Source: Mycogone perniciosa (Eukaryota > Ascomycota > Sordariomycetes > Hypocreales > Hypocreaceae). From it: a stretch of 58,900 nt of DNA. This document shows positions 36,453 through 47,075 of this stretch, in pieces (position 1 is the first letter of the stretch; every line of letters starts with the position of its first letter). Made by a program: the position numbers and the translations under genes. Location of the stretch: the NCBI GenBank assembly GCA_025331125.1, contig JAOALB010000231.1:1-58900 (forward strand), read 5' to 3'. Below the pieces are notes generated by a model that worked only from the letters and a program-made list of their open reading frames with translations, did not search any database and was not told where the DNA came from.

Positions 36453-37968
36453 TAGGTATCTCATAATGCAGAGGTTGGCTTTTTCTTAGACAGCTTCTCC
36501 GTGAAACCTTAAGCATGCAAATGTAGATAAATGTTCTTGTGATGGTCCCTGTTCAAACAAAATACTTGACAAAAGGTCAGTTTGGGTCAAGTCAGTCACT
36601 GCAAATTCCTGCCGCCCTCCACCGCCTTCTAATTCAGCCCCCCCTTTCCCCCAAAACCTTTGACCTCCCGCTTCTTTATAGGTATTTCTATAAGACCGCC
36701 CACCTCTTTCTCCGTCTCCTCGCCCTCCTGTCCGTTATATTCGACCTGAAAACCCTCTCCTTGTCTGAATACGCCCCCTGGCACATCCACCTTTCCCCCT
36801 TGCTGCATGTGTAGCTAAGATCATGATCCTGGGGGATTCTGCCCGTAGACTCTGCATATCATACCTTTGTCCATCTGTTCCTCCAGCTTGTCTCCGTCAG
36901 AGAGCTTTCCTGTCTTTCCCATGACGGCTTAGAGATGGAAGAACTATCACTCGCTAAACCCAATCTAGCCCCGACTTGTCCTCGCCATCGACGCTCTAGC
37001 GATAAGACGCCGCAGCTACGACTTTCCTCGTTCCTTAAATCCCGCCAGCGACCTGTCGAGGGCCATACCTGGGATGCTTCAATGACTCTGCGACGATGAC
37101 AGCTCGTCTGGGATTAGGTGACGTGCTTAAGTCTGCCCCGCCCTAGCAAGGCTTACTATACGGACATATGCCAATATTAGGCCAGCTGGTCCTTTCGCTT
37201 CGCAAAGGTTTCATCAACCTCCCCCTCTGTGCGCGCGGCGAGACGACTGATGGAACCTTGCGTTCGTTTGGCATTGGCGAGCCGAACTCTCCCAGTCGGC
37301 ACAACGTCATCAGACCGCCATTCGACAACAGTACCACCGGCGTTGGCCCGCGATTTACGACCATATTTGCGGTGCATGCAATACCGTCGTGCAGTGATTC
37401 GCTGACTCGGGTGACATTTGTTAATCTCCCTCAGCTGTGTGCCTGCGGCCACACGCGGGCGGCAAGATCGTCTCCCAAGCTTCCTAACAAGCTGCGTCAA
37501 ATCGTACGATTTCCGGATTTACAGCTTCCCGCGCCACGACTCCTGTCTGAACCCCTGAATATTGGTTGCCCTGAGATGTTGTTGCAGAGTTAGGTGGTCT
37601 GGCTATCACGCCTGGATTTGTGGTTAGTCCAGATCCTGTTGGGAAAGGGCGCAAATTCCCGGCTCCGCGATACAACTCGACTTGTTAGGAAGGGAAGAAA
37701 CAGGATTCGCGGAGGACGCGAGTAAAGCGTATGGCGAGACGCGAGATACGAGGTGGATGAAATGGAAAAAGTGCAGGCGCATTCGCTGGCTGTAGCTAGC
37801 TGTCGAACCGTTTCAAGATGTAGAATCTTGGGACTGGAGGCATGCTTCCCCTTGGCTGTATGCCCGCACGTGACATACGTCATGTTCATATTATGGTTGA
37901 TCTTCTATCGGGGATCATCCTCTCTCGAACATAGCACAATAAATTTTACTAGTGCTATTATATTTCCG
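36453..37968. other. Intergenic, no gene recognised
   Basis: Pyrimidine-rich at 36,600-36,820, then a CpG-rich part at 37,140-37,700 with overlapping open frames on both strands (for example 37,168-37,593 plus, 37,177-37,500 minus). None resembles a known family. The last 200 bp are the likely promoter of the next gene. Confidence 0.5.
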
Positions 37969-39081
37969 ATGAAAACTCTTAAGCACCTGATTTTTGATTA
38001 TCCGTGGGCTGCTTGGGTCACTGTCGCGCAAAGAGCCAGACTTGAACGCTTCCTCCCCTGCCTTGAGCCCCAAGAGGGAGCGTCGCAGTTGCTGAAGAAG
38101 AGGAGCTCCCTATCATCTTCAAGGAATACCACCCCACAAACGACGAATACGAAGAGCATAGGGCCATATGATCGTGCCTTTCAGCAGCATCTTATCGATC
38201 ACAACATCTTGCCCCATGCATATAGATACCCAGATGGTCGGTCGCCGCCGGAGCTCGAGAATAAGGATAATATTCTTCGTGCATTGATACAGCCCAGAGC
38301 ATCCCTACCTCCACTCAGGTCCTCGACCTGTGACTTCCGCATGTTCGGGGAAGCAGACGCACAGGCGCTAAAGGAGAGAGAAGTCGCGACTACTGTTATA
38401 CCAATAATTGAAGGAGACGTTGGGGATAAAAAATGTGCTGCCGGGGAAATTCGGTTCACAAATCTCGACCATCTGACCGACGGTACACTTGTTCCAGGTA
38501 GCCCGGATTTATATTATGGTGCGCGTCCTGAAGATCTAGATCGACGAATTCGTGATGAGCTAGGTGGCCATATTGTTCCCTCCACTCAGAAGGACCTTCC
38601 CGTTGCACCGAATTTTTTTGTCGAAATGAAGGGAAAGGATGGGTCTGCAGCTGTAGCTCAAAGACAGCTATCCTATGATATGGCACTTGGCGAAAGAGGT
38701 CAACAAACTCTTCGGTCACATAATTCGCATTGTGCCATTTACGACAACAAGGCTCATACTCTTGGTTGCACATACCTTGATGGGCAACTGAAGATATTTG
38801 CTACCCATGCAACACAACCACCCACGCCCCGAGATCAACCGGGATTTGTTATGACACAACTTAAAGCATTTGCCTTGACTAACGATGTCGACATCTTCCG
38901 GCAGGGAGTTGATGCATACCGTAATAGCAAAGACTGGGCAAAGGAGCAAAGAGACGACACGATCAGGCAAGCGAATAAGAGGGGAACTAAGAATAAAGCC
39001 ACTTGTTTCTTCAAGTGCATCTTAAGATTGCTAGCGTGTAGTCGAAACTGCAACCACAAAAATAAATGGAAGTACGCGTAA
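37969..39081 (+). CDS. PD-(D/E)XK nuclease-like fungal protein
   Basis: Single-exon frame of 370 codons from ATG at 37,969. The frame is open further upstream, but that part looks non-coding. Residues 179-180 (SPDLYYGARPEDLD) and 216-221 (FFVEMKGKDGS) give a D...ExK pair, followed by AQRQLSYDMALG. This is the layout of a fungal family with a PD-(D/E)XK-like fold (the DUF7924-type group, from memory). The N-terminal third is low in structure and has GPYDRAFQQHLIDHNILP, also typical of that group. The C-terminus is basic and Cys-rich. Nuclease activity is not established for such proteins. It stands alone between two long spacers. Confidence 0.65.
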   Translation: MKTLKHLIFDYPWAAWVTVAQRARLERFLPCLEPQEGASQLLKKRSSLSSSRNTTPQTTNTKSIGPYDRAFQQHLIDHNILPHAYRYPDGRSPPELENKDNILRALIQPRASLPPLRSSTCDFRMFGEADAQALKEREVATTVIPIIEGDVGDKKCAAGEIRFTNLDHLTDGTLVPGSPDLYYGARPEDLDRRIRDELGGHIVPSTQKDLPVAPNFFVEMKGKDGSAAVAQRQLSYDMALGERGQQTLRSHNSHCAIYDNKAHTLGCTYLDGQLKIFATHATQPPTPRDQPGFVMTQLKAFALTNDVDIFRQGVDAYRNSKDWAKEQRDDTIRQANKRGTKNKATCFFKCILRLLACSRNCNHKNKWKYA

Positions 39082-39837
39082 TGAACCAAGAATTACCTTC
39101 AATGCTGAACGTACCACACTGGATCATTGGGGATCATATTGATGAGATAAAGGAGCATCTGTACTTTCCAATATAGCACAGACCGCTAGACTATTGTTTC
39201 TGCCCTTTTGAACGAGCCTTTCTACGCTTAATATGCTGGTCTCCTACTGGAGAGGTTCCTCTCTAATACTCCTTATAGATAAGCATTGCGGTTATGTGTA
39301 TGATCGCTTCCTCTCCGCCTAAGAGATGTCTATACGTATCCAACTTTTATTCTAGACGTCAGTCGTCTAAGCGAGTCACGAGCTTTTCCCCACGGCCTCG
39401 GCAGAGAAGACAGAACATAAGGAGCGTCGGCAATATCACCATGAAGCTGATGCAGAAATACAGCTTAGACGATGGGAGGGCCGGCGTAGAGAACCTGGGA
39501 GCTTGGGAAAATTCAGCCATTATAAGGTTCTTGTCATCTATCACATCTTCGAATGGGGCTGTCAAGTTGTGCCAAGTTGGTCCCTCGCCCATATTGCATC
39601 TCCATCAATGCCTATTTTCTTTGGCCTAACAAAGCTTAAACCATTCCTCACCGGCATCTGGTGCTTGGATCCTAGATGATATTTTCTTGATAGCCTTGAA
39701 TACAGCACCGAGGAAGCACCACTATGCCAGCAGCCACAGACCTGTTAACCATTGATACGTTCATACCACCGACCCGGAAGCAGCTTTATTATTACTTCTT
39801 ATCTCTATTAGGCACTTCTAACACCACAAGATCAGAG
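39082..39837. other. Intergenic, no gene recognised
   Basis: Between convergent genes. Short overlapping open frames at 39,294-39,629 show no family resemblance and are probably chance. Confidence 0.5.
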
Positions 39838-40580
39838 CTAAGCCAGGAGACCACGCTGAACATCGCCTGAAGTTGGAGGGGGAAGCTTGTTCAGATCGTA
39901 GTCTTTCACCAATTCCCTGCCCTTATTCACGTCAATACTAAGTCTTTCGAAAAGCCTTTCCAGCTCGATATACCGCTTGATAGCCAGTCCGACATATTCG
40001 AGGCTAAGCTCATTGGCCCGCGACTTGATAACCTCTTCGTATTTACCGGCAAGCATCCTCAGATCTGCCGAATCATGGAACTTGGCCCGAGTAGCGGCAG
40101 CACGGAGCTTGCCCTTGAACAGATAGAAAGGTTCAAGGAAGTAAGAGATTCCCTGACCGAGAGTGAGGCCGTTAATTACAATAGTATTGCTTGGAATAGC
40201 GCCCATAGCATACTGGGCTCCTGAGCAGCCAGAATCATCAGCACTGCGGTGATGAAATCATGGAGGAGCACAAACTCACCCGGGAACTTCTCGCAAAAGA
40301 TTTCCACCAGAACAGCATTGGCTCTGTCACCCTTGTCCGACCAAAAGAAGGCGACGTAGTCCTCGCGGCTCTGGGGGATTGCCTGGAAGCCCTCCCTATT
40401 GTCCAAGATTTCAATGACCTGGTGTTTGGCTACAGAAGCCAGACAGTCGATATCCTTACTCTCCCGAACTCCCCCCAAGGCGCCGATGGCATATCCACCG
40501 AAGATGCCAAAGGCTACGTTCTCGCGGTTCAGGGCGCGATACAGAGCGATGGCGGCATCATTCAGGCGTTCTTGAATCAT
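39838..40580 (-). CDS. Nucleotidyltransferase-fold protein, fungal type
   Basis: Two exons on the minus strand (40,580-40,280 and 40,220-39,838) joined by a 59-bp intron with donor GTGAGT and acceptor GCTCAG give 227 residues. The nucleotidyltransferase signature is clear: G28-G29 in FGIFGGYAIGALGG, D43xD45 in ESKDIDCL, and a third acidic residue E93 in VLVEIF. The C-terminal half (YLFKGKLRAAATRAKFHDSADL) is a helical segment conserved among fungal homologues. Substrate unknown; related folds transfer nucleotides to RNA, proteins or antibiotics. The neighbouring gene on the same strand has a similar fold. Confidence 0.75.
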
Positions 40581-40936
40581 GGGCTATATCGGTACCGCAC
40601 GAAGTGGAAGTTTTCCAATCCAAGGCGTTGATAGAAGGGGAAAACAGCAGGTGCCATCAGGAAAGCGGGAGGATGACTGGAAGGGAAGGCTAGCACATCA
40701 TCTACTGCTGCTCGTAAATTGGATTATCAGACACGTGAATTAGGCACCTTCGTACCCATTCCACTTTAGAGGCTAAACCACGATGGAGGCTGCCAACACA
40801 CTATGCAGCACTCAGCGCTTAAGGCCCCGTGAGAGACCGAGGCACACACGTTGATTGGTCTTACATCAGAAGAGCACAATGTTGTTGGCCCAAGCCTCAA
40901 CGGTATCCATTTTTTTCTACGGAACGGAACCAACAC
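40581..40936. other. Spacer between the two nucleotidyltransferase-fold genes
   Basis: 356 bp, no gene seen. It is presumably the promoter of the downstream minus-strand gene at 40,580. Confidence 0.5.
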
Positions 40937-41699
40937 TCATTGAAACCCGGGAATCATTCGTACAGCCTCCGCTTCCTCTTTATCGCTTATAAAACAGGTA
41001 ATTTGGTTGTCGCAAAAGTAGTCTATCCTCGACCTCTTGCCGCTGATTTGCTTCATTATCAAGGCAAGAATGGCAGGTTGCGAGCCCTTAAGGTTCTTTT
41101 CTGCCCAGACTTCGTCAAGATCCATCCCATCCACGAGCTGCTCAACAGCAATCATGGCCACATCGTCCCCCGTATCCAAAAACCTCTTGGCTAAGCCTTT
41201 GAGAAATGGCGCCAGGCGAGGGAGATGCAAACTGGCAAGGTCTTCACGACTGATATCTGCCATCTCCTTGCTGACGTGACCTTTGTGGCCAGAGACGGGG
41301 TATGCAACAAGTGCATTCTCGATGGGATCAAGTCCGCAGAACGAAGCAGGAAATACCACCACCACCTGGGCAGGGTTGGCCCAGCCAGTGGTCGATACGC
41401 TGGGGAAGCCACGCTTATACCGTGTGTAGTTGTTGTAGTCGTCGTCTTGCTTGCAAAGCTCAAAAAATCCCGTCGAGCATAGGAGATCAGCCGCGAGGAA
41501 AGGGCTTGAACTCGGGACGCAAATCTCTAGATCCTACTCCTGGTCAGCTTCCGAATACAAAAGCCGAGAAGCTGAGGCCGCTGACGTGGCAGACGCGTGG
41601 AACGTTGTAGTAATTAAGGACCAGCTCTCCGATAATGCACATCGGGATACCATGGTGGTTCAAGATGCTGATCACTACTCTAGCGGGCATCAAGTTCAT
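40937..41699 (-). CDS. Second nucleotidyltransferase-fold fungal protein
   Basis: Exon 1 (41,699-41,586) and exon 2 (41,533-40,937) give 236 residues. The 52-bp intron has donor GTCAGC, branch CTGAC and acceptor AGTAG. It was chosen because it joins NYYNVPRVCH to DLEICVPSS, restoring the family's '..GExxLNYYxVPRxxHDLEICVP' block, with D39 and E41 as candidate metal ligands. Exon 2 contains LLCSTGFFE, RYKRGFPSVSTTGW and a long conserved C-terminal part (DISREDLASLHLPRLAPFLK, FLDTGDDVAMIAVEQLVDGM). The family is common in Aspergillus and relatives; its reaction is unknown. The non-consensus donor is the weak point. An in-frame ATG at 41,690 is an alternative start. Confidence 0.7.
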
Positions 41700-42030
41700 T
41701 TTGAAGGTCGGGTGAGCTGCATTTGCTGATAGAGTACTCCGTAAATGAACAGAATTTAGGTAAGAACTCCTCCGTATATTCGCGGGACAGCTCAATTGGC
41801 CTTGGTGACGCAGGGGCTGGCTGTGGGCTGGCTGTGGGCCCACATATACTGTTACTAATTTTTGGCCTACTCCTACATTAACTGCTTTTGGTTGCTCTAC
41901 CAACACCCCTTGGCCAGCCCCGCCTTGAAAGCTGGAACCAGAAACATACATCGTACGTATTATGGACGGACTTCATGCAAGAAACACGAACGGACTTCAA
42001 ACATTACCCATTTGACCATCCACTTAAGGC
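41700..42030. promoter_or_regulatory. Divergent promoter region
   Basis: 331 bp between the minus-strand gene starting at 41,699 and the plus-strand phosphoesterase starting at 42,031. It contains GAGTACTCCGTA (41,732-41,743), the same half-palindrome as at 15,889, and an imperfect tandem repeat of GGCTGGCTGTG at 41,815-41,838. Its layout suggests shared regulation of the two genes. Confidence 0.5.
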
Positions 42031-42912
42031 ATGCGTGCATTTTTCAAGAGCATCTCAACACGCCTGCGCCAGCCAGGTATCAGAGTGCAAATCCTGTCTG
42101 ACCTGCATCTCGAAGTCGGCCAGCAATACTCGACATTCACATTCCCCGTCACGGCGCCGTTTCTGCTGCTGGCGGGCGACATTGGGAGACTGATCGACTA
42201 CGAAAACTACCTGACGTTCCTTCAGTCGCAGGTATCTCGCTACAAAAAGGTGTTTCTTGTGCTGGGCAACCACGAGTTTTACGAGCGGGACTATGATGCT
42301 GGCCTGGATACAGCACGGCGCCTTGTAAACGAGCTGTCCCTTGAAGAGAACGTCGTTCTCTTGCATAGAACTCGCTGGGATGACCCGAATTCTGATCTAA
42401 CCATCCTGGGATGCACACTCTGGTCTGCGATCCCAGAAGACGCTCATGCCATTGTCGAATCCAAAATCAACGACTTTAAAAAGATAACCACGTGGACTGT
42501 CCAGAAACACAACCATCACCACGCCGAAGAAGTGTCCTGGCTCCGCTACCAAGTCGCACAAATCGCTGCCCAGGAAAACAGTCCTAAACGACAGCTTCTC
42601 ATAGCGACGCATCACGCGCCATGCATGGAAGGCACTTCTCACCCGAAGCGCGCCAGCAATCCGTGGACGTCGGCGTTTGCGACGGACCTCGTGGATCAGG
42701 AGGGATGGGATGGCGTCAAGACTTGGATCTTTGGGCATACGCATTATTCCACGGATTTTGAGCGTAATAGCATAAGGGTGGTGGCAAATCAGCGCGGGTA
42801 TGTGCTGCCAGGCCTACATCCACGAGCAGAGAGTGAGCAATTGGAGGCGAGGAAGCCGAAGAGGAATGATCATAAGTTTGATCCGGGCATAGCTGTTAGA
42901 ATTAGGGTTTAG
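42031..42912 (+). CDS. Calcineurin-like metallophosphoesterase
   Basis: Single exon, 293 residues. All signature blocks are present in order: D24xH26 (ILSDLHLE), G49-D50 (LLLAGDIG), G79-N80-H81-E82 (VLGNHEFY), a THHAP block near residue 195, and GHTH near residue 239. These coordinate two metal ions for hydrolysis of phosphoesters. No signal peptide or membrane segment is seen, so it is probably cytosolic. Fungal homologues are usually annotated only as Ser/Thr-phosphatase-like and the substrate is unknown. It is transcribed away from the nucleotidyltransferase-fold gene at 41,699. Confidence 0.9.
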   Translation: MRAFFKSISTRLRQPGIRVQILSDLHLEVGQQYSTFTFPVTAPFLLLAGDIGRLIDYENYLTFLQSQVSRYKKVFLVLGNHEFYERDYDAGLDTARRLVNELSLEENVVLLHRTRWDDPNSDLTILGCTLWSAIPEDAHAIVESKINDFKKITTWTVQKHNHHHAEEVSWLRYQVAQIAAQENSPKRQLLIATHHAPCMEGTSHPKRASNPWTSAFATDLVDQEGWDGVKTWIFGHTHYSTDFERNSIRVVANQRGYVLPGLHPRAESEQLEARKPKRNDHKFDPGIAVRIRV

Positions 42913-43684
42913 CATTTCAATAAGCCATGTGCATGACGCGGGAGTTACAAGATGGTTCAATATCGATCATTGCGTATGTGCTCCATATGTCGTATCCTTT
43001 CCCTGCTAACTTTCTGCAGTACCCGAGTCTGGGAATGAAGCCGATGACGAATAAAAGCCCAGGTAAGAAAAAAAAAGCGCAAATATATAATAGACAAGTT
43101 TGAGCAACTATATTGTTGTTGATGATGCTGGGTTTTGGCGATAAAGATAAAGAGATGATGAATCGGGAGGGGAATGCCTTATAGTACGTTAAGAGATTAA
43201 ACACCCCCTCTAGACATGTACGCTGCATTTGCGGTGAGCCGGTCTTGGCGTCGAAACCAGCCACCCCGCCATAGAACGTGACAGCGTGATACAGTGAGAC
43301 GAAAACTGCATTCCTAGGAATTTGGTAATCGCTGTCCGACCATCAAACTACAAGAATCCCTTCGGTGATGCCACTCGGCATACTATTCCAATTAAAACAG
43401 GGCAGCCCTACAGAACAAGCGAGACACGCACCTGCCCCTCCCCACCCAACTTATTCGACGTGTAGAGATGCAGGGATTACAGGTTGCGATCCCACATCAT
43501 AACCACAATAATCCACTGCGTCAAACAAGGAAGAGGTACTGACACGCTGCATGAATACTCCCACAAATTTCCCATCATTATTGCTTTATATCAGTAAATA
43601 TCAAGTATATGTATTAGTTAAAGCACATATATGTATTAAATGTGTTTATGCATGCAGCTTCCTGACCTCGTGACTCCTCCCCGC
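42913..43684. other. Intergenic, no gene recognised
   Basis: 772 bp between the 3' ends of two convergent genes. The open frame at 42,917-43,264 (minus) shows no family resemblance. Confidence 0.5.
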
Positions 43685-44599
43685 CTAGTGTCTGCTCGTG
43701 AGTTCTGTAGATGACGATTCATCTAATGCCTTGGCATTCCAGTCCTCGGAAATACGGCTCCATTGTGTATGCTCTTCATCATTGCCATCCCATGCTTTCA
43801 TCGCATACTCGCATACACCTCTAAGGTGCACCACCCAATTGTCTTGAAACGCAGGCACGGTCTCATAGAAAAGGGTCAATAAACCATAAGAATGGTAAAT
43901 GAAACGATGCATTGGCTCTGAGGACCGAGGCAAGCCAAGCTCCAAGAGCCTAAGACATTCTTCAGCCCCATACCTCCACATGCGTAAAGGCATTTGGCAC
44001 TCAGAAGCCAAGCGACCGGTATCAGAGTCTGCGAGAGGATGTTGCGTTGCCGTGAAGAAACATTGGTACTCGTACAGAAGCTTAGTCTGCAGACCAATGA
44101 GATCAAGCCATTGTTCAGGGGTTATTTGCTGTTCGCGATTCCTAGCCCATGCTTGTATATTGATGCATTCCTGTTCTGCCTTCTCGATTTCAATGCGACA
44201 TTCCTCAGCCTGTGCATTTAAGGGGACTTTAGAAGCTGTATTTGCCTGGATGTGGTGAATCATCTGTATTGATGGCTCTGTGCGATGATCCGTGGGTTGT
44301 GCGTGCGCTTGTTGAGGCGTTTTGGGTTGCTGTCCATCTTCACCTTGTCTTATACTTGCGCCTTCGGCTTCACGGTCGTTATCGCCAGGGGCCTTTGTCC
44401 GTTGTTTAATGTGGCCGTAACCAGGGGCGTAAGTTCCATCATCCAAGTCATCCATATTGGCGTCGGTGGTTTTGGGTCTTGTGCCTTGATTATCCTCGAT
44501 CCTGGACGTTGTGATATTAATTGGGCGGCTGCTGACTGTAAAAGGAGATGAAAGCTTACTCTGACTTAGAGTAATTAATCCCGAAAGCATCATTTTCAT
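43685..44599 (-). CDS. Est1/TPR-like protein, C-terminally short
   Basis: 304 residues from ATG at 44,599. MDDLDDGTY at residue 49 is an alternative start. Residues 1-130 are low-complexity and polar. Residues 130-285 are helical and resemble fungal proteins with an Est1-type DNA/RNA-binding-like domain. FFTATQHPLAD, MPLRMWRYGAEECLRLLELG and LLTLFYETVPAFQDNWV parallel the widespread fungal segments '..SQHPSAS', 'MPARMWRHGIHSFLELLRHRLP' and 'ALLYETVPAFEDTWIECLGDL'. Full-length relatives continue well beyond this point, whereas here the frame ends soon after a degraded equivalent. It is probably a divergent or truncated paralogue; any telomere or RNA-decay role is unsupported. Confidence 0.5.
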   Translation of the reverse strand: MKMMLSGLITLSQSKLSSPFTVSSRPINITTSRIEDNQGTRPKTTDANMDDLDDGTYAPGYGHIKQRTKAPGDNDREAEGASIRQGEDGQQPKTPQQAHAQPTDHRTEPSIQMIHHIQANTASKVPLNAQAEECRIEIEKAEQECINIQAWARNREQQITPEQWLDLIGLQTKLLYEYQCFFTATQHPLADSDTGRLASECQMPLRMWRYGAEECLRLLELGLPRSSEPMHRFIYHSYGLLTLFYETVPAFQDNWVVHLRGVCEYAMKAWDGNDEEHTQWSRISEDWNAKALDESSSTELTSRH

Positions 44600-46085
44600 C
44601 CTTATGATGGCTTTCGACGCGGATAGAGACCATCCGGCTCCCCGAAAGGTCGTTTCCTTTAGCAGTCATCTTAACAGGGTATGTGCTCAGCGGAGCTAGT
44701 GATAGATATAACGGCCAGAAACTGCAAAAAGTGGTGATAATGTGAGGTGTAGAAGATATATTACTTTAGTGGCTTTATATACGTAAATGTTTGCGTTCGT
44801 TACAGGTTCAAACTTTTCTATTTAACTTGGGCCATGATTTGTTTGTCCCTAAGGCAAAGACGCTAGCCAGGGGACATGAGTTTGAAGTTACGATTGCGCC
44901 CCTCCTTTCTGTCAATAGGCACACGCCGCCCTTGGCAGCCCCATGGAATTTCTTCTTTCAATCTATGAATGTCACTCTTGTCGTAAGGCAACCAAGCATG
45001 GCCCCTTCCATGTTTTGAATCCTTATACAGACAAAAACTATCACACTGAAAAATGAGGGTGATTAGACCCAAAATTCTATAACAAATCATATTAATGTAT
45101 AAAGTACGCAAGGTACACGACCGCTGCCATAAGGCTAAGGCAGATGCTTCAAGGTGTAGAAATACTTGAATCGTAAAAGGAAGAGACTGGCTGACGGTCT
45201 CTCCAGCACATCATTCTGTCTTCTTCCATCTTCCCCGGGCTTAAGAATTGAAGGTTTTCCCCGAATTGGAAAACGATATCCCCAGACCTCACAACGTCCC
45301 AACATCCCAACGTCCCAACCAAGCGACTAACCACCTCCATTTATCGCTTTAGAGTAGCACTGCCTGTGCCAGTTTTTATGTTTTTAGGGATACTGTGCGA
45401 TGTTTCCGTAGGATTGTCCCCAGCCTTGTGGTCGCCCCCGTTCTCAGTAGGGCGGCGATCTTGCAGAGGTAGTCATTAGAATAAGAACCTCTCGCTAAGA
45501 TGGCGAGTCTTACTATAGCTTTGCCCGACCTCAATCCACTGTTCTCCTACAGTTTCTGGTGATCTCTGGGTTTTTTTTTGGGGCCATGTCGAGCCCCACG
45601 CTTGCATCTCCGCAAGAGTCATATACATTGAATCGAGCAAAAAGGATCTGGTGATTTTAAGACTATAGTTTATTATTAACTACTGGTACGAGATATTAAT
45701 AATCACTAAAAAAAACCTTCGGAATGTTGATCGGGGTCAAATGTATAAGCCACAACTGAACTCTATGCTCGCTTCCATTTGTTGATGACTGCAGACCGCT
45801 AACTTGCAAGTTGAAACTCGGAAATTTCATGTTCTATCCAGCTAGGGTATATTTCTTCGTTTTGTTACCTGCATTGGTATCGTATTCCCGGCCAGGCTAG
45901 GTAGTGCATTGTCCTCTCTAGCAGTCAATGTCTCATCCACAGACTTGTAGATCCCCCTATAGCTTTGCGCTTATAAAGGTTTCATGCATGTTAGATATTA
46001 TAAGGCAGCCAATTACTACCCTCTTGCTGATTGGCAAGGGCTCTCGTCTCTTGTCAACATTTCTGCCTGGACGAGCCATACCGAG
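44600..46085. other. Intergenic, divergent promoter region
   Basis: 1.5 kb between the minus-strand Est1-like gene and the plus-strand methyltransferase. Short open frames only (for example 44,791-45,018 plus, 45,149-45,340 minus) with no resemblance to known proteins. A T-run sits at 45,569-45,579. Confidence 0.5.
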
Positions 46086-47075
46086 ATGTCAACTACGCCA
46101 GCAACTGTTGGGGTCGAAGCGGACCAGGGTGACGCTGACTCGACGTATGGCGATGAGATCTCGTCAGCCAGCATCTCCTTGTCCAGCAGTGTCGAGAGGT
46201 ATGAGTGGAAGTATGGCCGACGCTATCATAGCTACCAGGCGGGAGCCTACAGCTTTCCAAACGACCAAGACGAGCAAAAACGCCTCAATATTGTTCACTA
46301 CGCGTGCTACCATCTGCTAGAAGAACGACTTTTTCTCGCTCCAATCAAACCTGAACAACTCAAAGTTCTAGACATAGGTACCGGCACGGGATCATGGTGC
46401 ATCGACTTTGGAGAACTCTACCCTGAGGCCTCCATTATTGGGAACGACCTCAGCCCGATCCAACCATCCTTGGTCCCCCCAAATGTGAAATTCCTGGTCG
46501 ACGACGTCGAACTGCAGTGGATCGAGCCAGAGAAATACGACTATATTCACTGTCGATACATGGCTGGCTCCATCAAAAACTGGCCAAGACTCGTCCGACA
46601 GATCTTCGATAACCTAAACCCGGGAGGATGGGTCGAGTTCCAAGAATCTGATAACATCCCCGACTCGGACGACAACTCGCTCAAACCCGATAATGGCCTC
46701 ATCCTGCTAATGAACGACCTCATGAAAGCCTGTGACAAGATCAAACGCACCCTAAACCCCACTCCGTTCCTCAAGGGGTGGTCTGAGGAAGCTGGCTTTA
46801 CTCACGTCACGGAGCAGCGATTCAAACTCCCCATCGGTAGATGGCCCAAGGACCCGCGGCTCAAGGAAGTCGGTAAATCTTTAAGGCTGAGCTTCATTAT
46901 AGGAGTTGAAGCATTTACCGCAGTGCCATTTAGGGATATCCTGGGCTGGTCGCAAGAGGAAGTGTCGGTTCTGAACGCCAAGGTTCGGTCGGCATTGCAA
47001 TCCAGGGACACTCATACTCACGCCATGTTTAATTTCTTTGTCGTTTACGGGCAAAAACCATTTGACTCAGCCTAA
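46086..47075 (+). CDS. LaeA-like class I SAM-dependent methyltransferase
   Basis: Single exon, 329 residues. The start at 46,086 was chosen because the family begins close to this point (MSTTPATVGVEAD); the frame stays open upstream to 45,984. After a variable N-terminus, RRYHSYQAGAYSFPNDQDEQKRL is the typical lead-in. Motif I is VLDIGTGTGSWCIDF (residues 94-108), the acidic residue D121 lies in IIGNDLSPIQP, and IHCRYMAGSIKNWPRLVRQIFDNLNPGGWVE contains motifs II-III. This is the UMTA/LaeA-like group abundant in Eurotiomycetes, often near secondary-metabolite genes. No biosynthetic core gene is in this window, so its target is unknown. Confidence 0.85.
   Translation: MSTTPATVGVEADQGDADSTYGDEISSASISLSSSVERYEWKYGRRYHSYQAGAYSFPNDQDEQKRLNIVHYACYHLLEERLFLAPIKPEQLKVLDIGTGTGSWCIDFGELYPEASIIGNDLSPIQPSLVPPNVKFLVDDVELQWIEPEKYDYIHCRYMAGSIKNWPRLVRQIFDNLNPGGWVEFQESDNIPDSDDNSLKPDNGLILLMNDLMKACDKIKRTLNPTPFLKGWSEEAGFTHVTEQRFKLPIGRWPKDPRLKEVGKSLRLSFIIGVEAFTAVPFRDILGWSQEEVSVLNAKVRSALQSRDTHTHAMFNFFVVYGQKPFDSA

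Noticed and set aside
37177..37500. Minus-strand frame with a histone H3-like phrase (GTQLREINK)
   Set aside because: Only one short stretch is reminiscent and the flanking residues do not follow H3. An overlapping plus-strand frame is equally long.
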